From Porphyromonadaceae bacterium UBA7180 (GTDB lineage: Bacteria > Bacteroidota > Bacteroidia > Bacteroidales > Muribaculaceae), in NCBI GenBank assembly GCA_002491165.1, contig DKVK01000024.1, positions 43,194 to 96,897 on the forward strand: 53,704 nt of DNA, read 5' to 3'. Of this stretch, positions 33,538 to 42,199 are shown piece by piece. The notes beneath the pieces were generated by a model. It did not search any database. It worked only from the letters and a program-made list of their open reading frames with translations, and had not been told where the DNA came from. The translations under genes and the position numbers were made by a program. Within the stretch, counting starts at the first letter, position 1. Each line of letters opens with the position of its first letter.

Positions 33538-35985
33538 TTAGAAGAGCAGGGCTATGTGGTAAACTGCGAAAGCGAGAACCCATGCCAGGGCGGTGTTATA
33601 GCACAGTGAGAAAGCGGCGTATCGCCACGAGCCGGTTTCGCGCACGATTGCGGCCAGCGTGGCCACACAGGGGCAGTATAGCAGCACGAAGACCATGAAG
33701 GCCAGAGCCGAGGCGGTGGAGAAGGGTGCTTCCCCGGTAAGCGGCGAAGGTGTGCGCAGCCGTTCGGAAAGCGCCTGCTCGTTGTCGTCGCCGACGTAGA
33801 GGACACCGAGGGTGGAGACCACGACCTCCTTGGCGGCGGCACCAGTGAGCAGCGATACCGACACGCGCCAGTCGAAATCCAAGGGGCGCACCACCGGTTC
33901 GGTGAAGTGCCCGATGTGGGCCAGGATGGAGTTGCTCTGCTGGTATTGGGTGGTGACCGCTTCCTCACGCTGTTCGGCGTCGAGGGTGGAGAGGTAATCC
34001 TGCGGCATTGAACCCAGTACTTCTTCGGAATACTGAGCGGGGACGTCGCTATGTTCGGCGCGCGGGAAGTAGGAGAGCGCCCAGATGATGACGGAGGCCA
34101 CCAGTATCAGGCCGCCCATTTTCTGGAGGTATTGCCGTGCCTTAGACCACATGTCGCGAAGCACCGCTTTGGCGGTGGGGACGCGGTAGGGGGGAAGCTC
34201 CATCACAAAAGGCGTTTCGTCTTTCTTGAACCAGAAGCGGCGCAGCAGCCGCGCCGTGACGACGGCCACCGCTATGCCAAGGATGTAAAGACCGAAGAAA
34301 ACCCATGTGCCCGAGTGCGGGAAGAAGGCGCCGCATAGCAGCACGTAGATAGGGATGCGCGCGGAGCATGACATGAAGGGGTTGACCAGAATGGTTATCA
34401 GTCGCGAGGAACGGCTTTCGATGATGCGCGACGACATGATGGCCGGCACGTTGCAGCCGAAGCCCATCACCAGCGGGATGAACGACTTTCCGTGGAGCCC
34501 CATGCGGTGCATCAGCTTGTCCATGATGAAAGCCACGCGCGCCATGTAGCCGGAATCCTCCATGAAGGAGATGAAAGCGTAGAGTATGAGGATGTTGGGC
34601 AGGAAGACAATGACGCCTCCCACGCCTCCTATCACGCCGTCGAGCAGAAGGTCTTTCAGCGGCCCGGGGTTCATGTAGCGCCCCAGCGTCTCGCTGAGCC
34701 AGGTGACACCGCTCTCCAGCCAGTCCATCGGGTATTGTCCCAGGGTGAAAGTGCACCAGAACATCAGCCACATCACCAGCAGGAAGATGGGGAAGCCGAA
34801 GAGCTTGTTGGTCACAATCTCGTCGATGACCTTGGTAGAGCGGCGCTCCTCCTTCTCACCCGCCACGAAAGTTTCGCGGAGGGCACCGCGTATGAAGCCG
34901 TATTTCTCGTCGGAGATGATGGTATTGATGTCTTCGCCGAGGTCACGGCGCAGTTGCTCGCGGGCGTTTTTCACCACTTCAAGGATGTGGGCGTGCGTGT
35001 CGGCGCGTTCTATCTGCTTGAGCATCTCGGGGTCCTCTTCCAGCAACTTTACGGCTATGAAGCGCGGTGCGGCGTAGTGTCCTATGGAGTGGTCGGCCTT
35101 TATGGCGTCGATGATCTGCCGCATGGCTTTTTCCACTTCAGGACGCATCTTTACGTGGATGTGGCGCACGTCCGGATGTTTCATCTCATAGACCTTGATG
35201 ATAGTGTCGAGGAGCTTGTCGATGCCGCGGCCGGTCGATGCCGTCGTGGGAACCACCGGGACGCCGAGCATCTTGCCCAGCAACTTGTAGTCAAGCACGT
35301 TGGGCGACTTCTTCAGCTCGTCGTACATGTTGAGGTCTATCACCATGCTGCGGTTCATGTCTATGAGCTCGGTGGTGAGGTAGAGGTTGCGTTCCAGGTT
35401 GGAGGCCACCACCACGTTCACGATCACGTCGGGCGTTTCCTCGCGCAGGTAGCGCATCACGTATTTCTCCTCGGGGGAATATGCCGATATGGAGTAAGTG
35501 CCGGGGAGGTCCACTATATTGAACGTGTAACCCTTGTAATGGATTTTACCCTCCTTTGCGGAAACAGTGACGCCGGCGTAGTTCCCCACATGCTCGTGTG
35601 AGCCGCTCACGCGGTTGAAGATGGAGGTCTTGCCGCAGTTGGGGTTGCCTATCAGTGCCACGTTGATGGTACGGCCGGGTTGCTCGGGGCGGTGTTCGCG
35701 CTCTTCGTGCTCGGCTGTTTCAGGCTTGGGAATCACCACGCTGTCCGAGAGGGCGTCGTCGAGTATGGGGACGACCTCTATCATCTCCGCTTCGGCGCGG
35801 CGCAGCGAGATTTCATAATTCATGAGGGCATACTTCACCGGGTCGTGAAGCGGCGCCTGGAGCAGCACCTCCACTTCGCGTCCGCGGACGAACCCCATCT
35901 CCATGACGCGCTTACGGAAGGCGCCGTGTCCCAGGATTTTAGTAATGACACATTTTTGTCCGGGTTTCAGGTCAGATAATTTCAT
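33538..35985 (-). CDS. feoB: Ferrous iron transporter, FeoA-FeoB fusion
   Basis: An 815-residue inner-membrane Fe(II) transporter. Residues about 1-72 are an SH3-like FeoA domain (KLSDLKPGQKCVITKI). The G domain follows with G1 GNPNCGKTS (113-121) and G3 DLPGTYS, then the helical dimer region and the membrane part with nucleoside-recognition/gate helices, including MGFGCNVPAIMSSRI and SCSARIPIYVLLCGAF. Fusion of FeoA to FeoB is common in Bacteroidota. The conserved cysteine-containing gate sequences are intact. A TAACTTTG -7 element (36164-36171) lies about 180 bases upstream, and a GT2 gene follows after 6 bases. Confidence 0.95.
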   Translation of the reverse strand: MKLSDLKPGQKCVITKILGHGAFRKRVMEMGFVRGREVEVLLQAPLHDPVKYALMNYEISLRRAEAEMIEVVPILDDALSDSVVIPKPETAEHEEREHRPEQPGRTINVALIGNPNCGKTSIFNRVSGSHEHVGNYAGVTVSAKEGKIHYKGYTFNIVDLPGTYSISAYSPEEKYVMRYLREETPDVIVNVVVASNLERNLYLTTELIDMNRSMVIDLNMYDELKKSPNVLDYKLLGKMLGVPVVPTTASTGRGIDKLLDTIIKVYEMKHPDVRHIHVKMRPEVEKAMRQIIDAIKADHSIGHYAAPRFIAVKLLEEDPEMLKQIERADTHAHILEVVKNAREQLRRDLGEDINTIISDEKYGFIRGALRETFVAGEKEERRSTKVIDEIVTNKLFGFPIFLLVMWLMFWCTFTLGQYPMDWLESGVTWLSETLGRYMNPGPLKDLLLDGVIGGVGGVIVFLPNILILYAFISFMEDSGYMARVAFIMDKLMHRMGLHGKSFIPLVMGFGCNVPAIMSSRIIESRSSRLITILVNPFMSCSARIPIYVLLCGAFFPHSGTWVFFGLYILGIAVAVVTARLLRRFWFKKDETPFVMELPPYRVPTAKAVLRDMWSKARQYLQKMGGLILVASVIIWALSYFPRAEHSDVPAQYSEEVLGSMPQDYLSTLDAEQREEAVTTQYQQSNSILAHIGHFTEPVVRPLDFDWRVSVSLLTGAAAKEVVVSTLGVLYVGDDNEQALSERLRTPSPLTGEAPFSTASALAFMVFVLLYCPCVATLAAIVRETGSWRYAAFSLCYNTALAWVLAFAVYHIALLF

Positions 35986-36163
35986 ATACAGTAGGAGGCG
36001 GCCGGAGGGGAGGTGCGGGTATCGGGAGAAAGGGGAGGGAGGGTCCCGACGGCCTGCCGCAAGTATTAAAAGTTTTCGTAACGTGCCGCGTTGGCGATGG
36101 CGTTCGTGCGCTTCGTGAGTGGAAACAAAACGCGTCGCCGGGCGGCGGATAATTTCAGTACGG

Positions 36164-36171
36164 CAAAGTTA
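36164..36171 (-). promoter_or_regulatory. -7 element of feoB
   Basis: Minus-strand TAACTTTG matches the consensus. I see no TTG at the usual distance, so this is a half-supported promoter. No Fur box could be identified with confidence. Confidence 0.5.
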
Positions 36172-36309
36172 CAACAAAAAAACCGAATGGCCGCGTCTTT
36201 TCTGAAGAAATTTCAAATAAGCAAATTTTCAGGGGCGCCTTTCGTCCGGGAACTCCGGTGCGTGAAACGAGGAAAGTCGTATGTGGACACGTTCTGGAAC
36301 GAATTGGAC

Positions 36310-36341
36310 TTTGCAGGTTTGACGGAAATTTGTTAACTTTG
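36310..36341 (+). promoter_or_regulatory. Promoter of the Ser/Thr kinase gene
   Basis: TTTG (36310-36313) and TAACTTTG (36334-36341) are 20 bases apart, an exact consensus match, with a short leader of about 25 bases to the start codon. Confidence 0.8.
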
Positions 36342-36373
36342 CGAAATATTGTAGATATAAACGAACTTTCATC

Positions 36374-38080
36374 ATGGCACTGAGCAACGGTTCATTTTTG
36401 GCTGGCAAAAAATACAGGATTGTCAGATTCATAAGCAGCGGCGGCTTCGGCTGCACCTACGAGGGTGAGCACACCCTCATGCAAGCACGCGTGGCTATCA
36501 AAGAGTTTTTCCCGCAGGACTACTGCAACCGCGACGAGCAGACCGGCCGCGTGAGCATCGGAACCCTGAGCAAAACTGAGTTCGTCTCCAAACTCAAGGA
36601 GCGTTTCATTCGTGAGGCAAAGGTGCTCTTTACGTTACAACACCCTAATATCGTGCACGTTACCGACGTATTTGAGGAAAACGGAACCGCCTATTACGTC
36701 ATGGACTACGTGGACGGCTGCTCCCTGGGCGACATTCTGCGCGAGAAGTCGCGTCTCCCCGAAGCAGAGGCTCTTTCTTACATCTCGCAGGTGTGCGAGG
36801 CGCTCGACTACGTGCACTCCATGGGACACCTCCACCTCGACATAAAGCCCGACAACATAATGGTGGATCGCAACGGCAAGGTGGTGATAATCGACTTCGG
36901 CACGAGCAAGCAGTTTGCCGACAACGGCGGTGTCACGGCCACGACCTTCGGTCTGACGCCAGGTTTCGCGCCGCCGGAACAATGCAGCAGCGACGCCAGC
37001 CAATACAGCGCGGCCACCGACATCTATTCCGTGGGCGCCACACTCTACCGCATGCTTTCGGGAGAAACGCCCGTCGACGCGCTGAAACGCGCTTCCGGCG
37101 CAAAGCTTCCGCAGTTGCCGGCCGACGTTTCGCCGTCCGTCAGCCACGCCGTCTTCAAGGCTATGTCGCTTATGCGTGACGCCCGTCCGCAGTCAGCCGC
37201 CGAGTTCATGAACCTCATCAGCACGTTCAAGGTAGAGAATCCTGCACCGGCAGGGGATGATAACGCCACGCTCGTCAACTTCCGGAACCACGGCTACGCA
37301 CCGGAGAATGATTTCAACCACGCACCCGCAGAGCGGAAACGCGGCATCGGCAAGACGGCTCTCATTGCTGCAGCCGCGGTGCTAATCGCCATCCCGTCAA
37401 GTATCTTCCTCTACAAGACTTTTGCGGCAGAAACACCGGCGGGCGCCGATTCCACGCAGGTAACGGCCGTTGACGGCGCAAACGCTGGAGAGGCAACGGA
37501 AGCGGCGTCCGCCTCTCAGGAGGAGACAGCCGCCGTGGCAGCAGAACCCCGCAACGAACTGCGCGTGGCTTCGGCATGGTGTTCTTACCAGCTCAACAAC
37601 CAGGCCGGCAACAACTACCATCCCCGCAATATGATAGACGGTAATTCCGCAACCGCCTGGGCAGCAAAGCTTTCGCAAATCGATGATTACTACGATAACG
37701 GCATAATCCAAGGCCCGGTATTCGAACTTGCCTCGCCTGCGAAGATTACCGGCGTGGAGCTCCAAAACGGCTATTGCAAGAACTCCACGTCGTTCAAGAA
37801 CAACACCCGAGCCTCGAAGGTGACAATTTATCGTTATCACCCCGAGTTTGACGGTGAATACGGCGAGGACCAGGAGGCAGGTTTCATCAACAAAGAAGAC
37901 ATCATTTACGAAGGCCCGATACGCGACAGCATGGAGATGCAATACTTCCCGGTAAGCGCAAGTTTCGACAACTCGCAGCCCACGCGCGCCGTCGGCCTCC
38001 TGTTCCACGACGGCAACTTCCACCGAGGTGCCAAATGGAACGATCTCTGCCTCTCCGAAATAAAAATCTACGGCCGCTAA
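36374..38080 (+). CDS. Transmembrane Ser/Thr protein kinase with discoidin-like ectodomain
   Basis: A 568-residue Hanks-type kinase. Residues about 14-275 hold the kinase: glycine loop SSGGFGCTY (21-29), catalytic lysine K43 in VAIK, HLDIKPDN (154-161) as the catalytic loop with D156, DFG (174-176) and APPE. The usual HRD is HLD here, a change seen in many bacterial kinases. A membrane helix (about 326-348) follows, then an alanine/glutamate-rich linker and a domain of about 170 residues (RVASAWCSYQLNN to LCLSEIKIYGR) that looks like an F5/8 discoidin or NADase-type glycan-binding fold. The ectodomain presumably senses an envelope ligand. It is a single-gene unit, and no cognate phosphatase is nearby. 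Confidence 0.88.
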   Translation: MALSNGSFLAGKKYRIVRFISSGGFGCTYEGEHTLMQARVAIKEFFPQDYCNRDEQTGRVSIGTLSKTEFVSKLKERFIREAKVLFTLQHPNIVHVTDVFEENGTAYYVMDYVDGCSLGDILREKSRLPEAEALSYISQVCEALDYVHSMGHLHLDIKPDNIMVDRNGKVVIIDFGTSKQFADNGGVTATTFGLTPGFAPPEQCSSDASQYSAATDIYSVGATLYRMLSGETPVDALKRASGAKLPQLPADVSPSVSHAVFKAMSLMRDARPQSAAEFMNLISTFKVENPAPAGDDNATLVNFRNHGYAPENDFNHAPAERKRGIGKTALIAAAAVLIAIPSSIFLYKTFAAETPAGADSTQVTAVDGANAGEATEAASASQEETAAVAAEPRNELRVASAWCSYQLNNQAGNNYHPRNMIDGNSATAWAAKLSQIDDYYDNGIIQGPVFELASPAKITGVELQNGYCKNSTSFKNNTRASKVTIYRYHPEFDGEYGEDQEAGFINKEDIIYEGPIRDSMEMQYFPVSASFDNSQPTRAVGLLFHDGNFHRGAKWNDLCLSEIKIYGR

Positions 38081-38111
38081 CTGCCGCCCAAAAAGCCCCA
38101 AAAAGAATCAT

Positions 38112-38146
38112 AAGCGGACAGCCCCCAATCGGCCGCCCGCTTTCTC
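38112..38146 (+). terminator. Probable terminator of the kinase gene
   Basis: AAGCGG (38112-38117) pairs with CCGCTT (38137-38142), with further GC pairing possible inside, then TTTCT. It is moderate in strength and lies 32 bases after the stop. Confidence 0.5.
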
Positions 38147-38225
38147 GTAATAGCCTATGTTCCTGATATACAACCTCCGGTTTTTTTGCAAATTGTCCCG
38201 CCGTTGAGTGGATGCGTCAGTTTGA

Positions 38226-38257
38226 TTTGCACATACCGGGGGGATTTTGTAATTTTG
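38226..38257 (+). promoter_or_regulatory. Promoter of the GT39-GT2-LAB_N operon
   Basis: TTTG (38226-38229) and TAATTTTG (38250-38257) are 20 bases apart. The start codon of the first gene is 20 bases further. Confidence 0.75.
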
Positions 38258-38276
38258 CACTTCAACACTTATCGAG

Positions 38277-39926
38277 ATGAAAGAAATTATCGGGAAACAA
38301 AGATATGTATGGCTCGTGGTGGTCTGCATCCTGGCGTTCTTCGCCAATGCCGGTGTGCTCGACTCCGACATAATGGAGGCGCGAAACCTTGTCACGGCCC
38401 GCGAAATGGTGGAGTACGACAACTGGATGGTGCCGACGATGAACGGCGACCTGCGGCTGGAGAAACCGCCGTTGCCTACGTGGGTGGCGGCCATAATCGA
38501 GGCCGTGTCGCCTGAGAACATCGTGGCGCAACGTGCCGCCGCCGGTGTCATGGGCGCTCTGTGGGTGCTGTTCTTCTTCCTGACCGTAAAAGTGATAGCT
38601 CGCAGCAAAAGGGCGGCACTGACCTCGACGCTGGTATTCCTGACGTGCTACAACGTGATACTGATGGGGCGCACCGCCACGTGGGACATCTACTGCCATG
38701 CCTTCATGCAAGGGGCCGTATGGCTGCTCTTCAAGCTCTTCTACCGTCCGGAAACGGTCAGGAGGCGGGTGTGGACCTTCGTCGCTGCCGGACTCCTCAT
38801 GGGCCTCTCGTTCATGAGCAAGGGGCCGGTTTCCTTCTTTGCGATGCTGCTTCCTTTCATCATAGCCTGCGCCTTCTACGGCCGTCCGCACGGCGGAAAG
38901 GGCACCGGCCTCGGGCTTACCCTGATGATAGCGCTGACGGTCGTGATTAGTGTGTGGTGGTACATCAGCGTCTATGTCTTCCACCCCGAAGTGGCGTCAT
39001 ACGTCTTCAACAAGGAATCGGCCTCGTGGGTCAACCACAACGTGCGGCCGTGGTACTATTACTGGCGTTTCTTCGCCGAGATGGGAGTGTGGGCGCTGGC
39101 CACGCTGGCGGCGCTGTTCAGTCCACTGTTCCTGCGCCGGATGCGCCGCGACAAGGCGCTGCTCTTTGGCGTCACGTGGATGCTGGCTACCGTGATACTG
39201 CTCTCCTTCATGCCCGAGAAGAAGATGCGCTACCTGCTGCCGCTCTGCGCCCCGTGTGCCATGAGTGTCGGGCTGTGGCTCGAATGGGTGTCCGACAATT
39301 GGAACCGGGACAAATGGTCATGCCTGCTCTACCGCATCAACGGCTGGCTGATTACCGTCATCACCCTCGGCCTCTCCGGAGCGGTGATTTACCTTTGGCT
39401 GGGGATGGAGAAGGTGAACGCTTGGGTGGCGGTAGTGTGCGCCGTACTTTTCCTCGGCATCGCCGCGGTGATGGCCGTCACCACGGTGAAGGGACACGTC
39501 CACACATTCGTGGACAGCGTCTGCTGCATCTTCATAGTGGCCGAAGTCATGCTCATGGGGCAGATTTCGCACTTCTTCTCCAACCCGCAGTACAACTCCA
39601 TCTCCGCCACGCGCCACGACCCGCGCCTCCGCGGATATGACTTCTATTACCTGCATCCCACGCAGACGCCCCGCATGGAGATGGTGCTCGAAGCCGGCCG
39701 CAGGGTGCGTCCCCTCGACTATGCCAATCCGGATTCCGTAATGGCACGCCTGCCGATGGTCACCGTTTCCAACCGTCCGGTGGGTGAGCTCCTGCCCCGC
39801 GAAGTCCTGGCTCAGGTGGATACCGTATACATCGGCACTTATGACAACAACCACCATGCCCCCGGCAAACAGCATTACACCGACCTCCTCTACAACCGCA
39901 TTACAATCATCAAGAAGAAGCAATGA
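38277..39926 (+). CDS. Glycosyltransferase family 39 / ArnT-like membrane transferase
   Basis: A 549-residue integral membrane transferase that uses polyprenyl-phosphate sugars outside the inner membrane. About ten membrane helices are evident. The first periplasmic loop has DSDIMEARNLVTAREMVEYD with acidic catalytic residues, then NWMVPTMNGDLRLEKPPLPT, the ArnT/PMT signature. The C-terminal soluble part (after about residue 430) is small. It overlaps the next gene by 4 bases. With the GT2 and LAB_N genes it forms an operon that most likely adds a sugar to lipid A or another envelope lipid. Confidence 0.88.
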   Translation: MKEIIGKQRYVWLVVVCILAFFANAGVLDSDIMEARNLVTAREMVEYDNWMVPTMNGDLRLEKPPLPTWVAAIIEAVSPENIVAQRAAAGVMGALWVLFFFLTVKVIARSKRAALTSTLVFLTCYNVILMGRTATWDIYCHAFMQGAVWLLFKLFYRPETVRRRVWTFVAAGLLMGLSFMSKGPVSFFAMLLPFIIACAFYGRPHGGKGTGLGLTLMIALTVVISVWWYISVYVFHPEVASYVFNKESASWVNHNVRPWYYYWRFFAEMGVWALATLAALFSPLFLRRMRRDKALLFGVTWMLATVILLSFMPEKKMRYLLPLCAPCAMSVGLWLEWVSDNWNRDKWSCLLYRINGWLITVITLGLSGAVIYLWLGMEKVNAWVAVVCAVLFLGIAAVMAVTTVKGHVHTFVDSVCCIFIVAEVMLMGQISHFFSNPQYNSISATRHDPRLRGYDFYYLHPTQTPRMEMVLEAGRRVRPLDYANPDSVMARLPMVTVSNRPVGELLPREVLAQVDTVYIGTYDNNHHAPGKQHYTDLLYNRITIIKKKQ

Positions 39927-40654
39927 ACAAGACCTCGCAATATGAAATGACAATAGTCGTGCCCGTCTACAACGAGACCGACAACATGGAAAGGGTTGAG
40001 AAGGAGTTCTCCGACTACCTTAAGGAAGCCCCGATTTCCACTTGCGTCCTTTTCGTCAACGACGGCTCGAAGGACGATTCCCTCGACAAGATACGCGACA
40101 TCTGCTCGCGCCGCCCGGACTTCTACTACATCTCCAGCTCGGTGAACCACGGCGTAAGCACCGCCATGAAGGCCGGCATCGACACCGTGGAAAGCCGCCT
40201 CATGGGGTACATAGACTCCGACCTGCAGACCACGCCCCACGACTTCCCGCTGCTCCTCAAACATGCCGACACCCACCAGATAGTGAGCGGCATACGCGCC
40301 AACCGCAAGGACTCGTGGTTCAAGAACACGCAGTCGAGGATAGCCAACTCCTTCCGCCGCTTCATGACCGGCGACACCGCCACCGACTCCGTATGCCCGC
40401 TCAAGGTGATGTGGACCGACTATGCCAAGCGGGTGCCCTTCTTCGAGGGGATGCACCGCTTCATGCCGGCGCTCATGATGCTCGAAGACGGCAAGTTCTA
40501 CGAAGTGCCGGTGCGCCACTTCCCGCGCATCGCCGGAGTGTCGAAATACGGGCTGTGGAACCGCTTGGCCGGCCCCTTCTTCGCCTGCTTCGCATACCGC
40601 TGGATGAGGGCGAAATACATTCGCTATAACATAGATAACACCAACGTGAAATGA
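39923..40654 (+). CDS. Polyprenyl-phosphate glycosyltransferase family 2 (ArnC/DPM-like)
   Basis: A 243-residue GT-A transferase that would load a sugar from a nucleotide onto polyprenyl phosphate. It has TIVVPVYNETDNMERVEKEF, FVNDGSKDDSLDKI, and YIDSDLQTTPHDF with the DxD metal site. It lacks the two C-terminal membrane helices of ArnC and DPM-type enzymes, which may be supplied by the next protein. Its product should feed the GT39 transferase upstream. Both junctions are 4-base overlaps, implying coupled translation. Confidence 0.86.
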   Translation: MNKTSQYEMTIVVPVYNETDNMERVEKEFSDYLKEAPISTCVLFVNDGSKDDSLDKIRDICSRRPDFYYISSSVNHGVSTAMKAGIDTVESRLMGYIDSDLQTTPHDFPLLLKHADTHQIVSGIRANRKDSWFKNTQSRIANSFRRFMTGDTATDSVCPLKVMWTDYAKRVPFFEGMHRFMPALMMLEDGKFYEVPVRHFPRIAGVSKYGLWNRLAGPFFACFAYRWMRAKYIRYNIDNTNVK

Positions 40655-41289
40655 CCGCCGCACAGTGGGGCATACTTTGCATCGGGCTGCTGGCACAGGG
40701 ATTCTTCTCGGCGCGCATCCTCGTGCAGTGGATTCTCTCGGAACGCGCCAAGAAGGTGCTTTCCCCCGCGCTCTTCTGGATACTGAGCATCGCCGGGGCA
40801 TACCTGCTTTGCATCTACGGCTGGCTGCGCAACGACTTCGCGATTGTGCTCGGGCAGTTCATCTCATATTACATCTACCTCTGGAACCTGAAGATGAAAG
40901 GGGTTTGGGCGCGTATACCCAAGATACCGGCGTGGATATTGCTGTTCACTCCGGTTGTGGCCATCGCGCTTGTGGCAGGGAGCGCCAGCGATGCCGCGGA
41001 CAAATTCTTCGGCGACCCGGACATCCCCGTCTGGCTCGTCGTCTACGGCAGCGCGGGGCAGGTTTTGTTCACATTGCGGTTCATCTACCAGTGGCTCGTC
41101 TCGCGGCATGACCGCGAGTCGGTGCTGCCCCCCGGCTTCTGGTGGATTTCCCTGTTAGGCTCCGGCATCATCATCAGCTACGCCATAATGCGCGTCGACG
41201 CCGTGCTCATCCTGGGCCAGAGCGTAGGCTTCATAGCCTACTGCCGCAACCTATGGATAGGGCGTCGCTCCCGCCTCAAACACCCGTAA
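40651..41289 (+). CDS. Tandem LAB_N membrane protein
   Basis: A 212-residue membrane protein made of two copies of the lipid-A-disaccharide-synthase N-terminal (LAB_N) domain. Copy 1 covers about 1-80 (GFFSARILVQWILSERAKKV) and copy 2 about 125-205 (VLFTLRFIYQWLVSRHDRES). Both show the RxxxQW core and a VLGQxxxxxxYxxNL ending. About six membrane helices result. The family lies in the same operon as a GT2 and GT39 in many Bacteroidota and is thought to act as a partner or flippase-like unit for the sugar carrier; that role is family context, not shown here. Confidence 0.82.
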   Translation: MTAAQWGILCIGLLAQGFFSARILVQWILSERAKKVLSPALFWILSIAGAYLLCIYGWLRNDFAIVLGQFISYYIYLWNLKMKGVWARIPKIPAWILLFTPVVAIALVAGSASDAADKFFGDPDIPVWLVVYGSAGQVLFTLRFIYQWLVSRHDRESVLPPGFWWISLLGSGIIISYAIMRVDAVLILGQSVGFIAYCRNLWIGRRSRLKHP

Positions 41290-41309
41290 ATCCTCCCCAA
41301 ATAAGAAAC

Positions 41310-41336
41310 AAAGAGCTGACCGAAAATCAGCTCTTT
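41310..41336. terminator. Bidirectional terminator between the LAB_N operon and the CHAT locus
   Basis: AAAGAGCTGA (41310-41319) pairs perfectly with TCAGCTCTTT (41327-41336) around a 7-base loop. T-rich sequence follows on both strands. It separates the + operon from the convergent minus-strand protease island. Confidence 0.85.
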
Positions 41337-41374
41337 TCTCATTTTAGCGGAATGTATATAAGGCTTGGGGCATT

Positions 41375-42184
41375 TCAATCTATCATCGTGAAGCCGGCCC
41401 AATAGAAGGGGGAGGGGTACTTCTGGCGCACCTGGTCGCGGGCGTAACGGAAGGCTTTGCGGAGGTCGCGGCTTCCCGTCAGCAGGTCGGTGTAGAAGTT
41501 GGTCATGAAACACTCGGTGGCCACGTCGCTGGCTTCCCATAGGTTCATCACTATGCTGCCGGCACCGGCTTTCTTGAAGGCGCGTTGCAGCCCGTAGATT
41601 CCTTCGGAGGTCACTTCCCCCTGGCCGGAATGGCAGGAGGCGAGGCACACGAGGCCGAGGTTATGGAGGTCGAAGTGTGAAATCTCTTCGGCGCTGAGCA
41701 TACCGGCGCCTTTTTCGAGGCCGAGGAACCCGCGGTTGCCTCCCGTCAGATAGAGGCCGGAGAGAGACATGGCGTCGTCATACCCTTTTAGCGAAGCGGG
41801 GAGATTGCGGTCGTCCGGAGCATAGTAATAGCCGTGGGTGGAGAGGTGCAGCACGTCGGGCGAGTGGCCGTCCATCCCCAGGAACGTTGACTTCACTCCG
41901 AGGTCCCCGGTCAGCAGCGTAACATTGTCGCCGCCCATTAACCGCGAAATCTCCCGTACCTCCTTCAGCGACTGCGGCAACTGCTTGAGCCGCTTTCCGG
42001 AGGCAGGCTCGGCAATGCCGTAGTCGTAATTAAGGCCGCCGTAAAGCTGTGACGTAGATGAGGAAAGGGGACGGGAGGGGGCGAGCAGCTCGCGCGCCGA
42101 GGAGAGGCGCCGTAAGTCGTAACGGTCGCAAGCGGCGCCCTCATCTCCCATCGGCACCGCCTCGATGGCGAGCTTGTGGAACAC
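41375..42184 (-). CDS. CHAT domain fragment (C-terminal part)
   Basis: A 269-codon frame holding the complete CHAT catalytic core. His is in LHLSTHGYYY (about residue 117) and Cys in CLASCHSGQGE (about residue 184), followed by a NLWEASDVATECFM segment and a closing FYWAGFTMID. It is in phase with the middle fragment across the TAA at 42200-42202. No good start signal stands before it, so it is probably not made on its own. Confidence 0.6.
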   Translation of the reverse strand: MFHKLAIEAVPMGDEGAACDRYDLRRLSSARELLAPSRPLSSSTSQLYGGLNYDYGIAEPASGKRLKQLPQSLKEVREISRLMGGDNVTLLTGDLGVKSTFLGMDGHSPDVLHLSTHGYYYAPDDRNLPASLKGYDDAMSLSGLYLTGGNRGFLGLEKGAGMLSAEEISHFDLHNLGLVCLASCHSGQGEVTSEGIYGLQRAFKKAGAGSIVMNLWEASDVATECFMTNFYTDLLTGSRDLRKAFRYARDQVRQKYPSPFYWAGFTMID

Positions 42185-42199
42185 TCCGGAGGGAACGTA

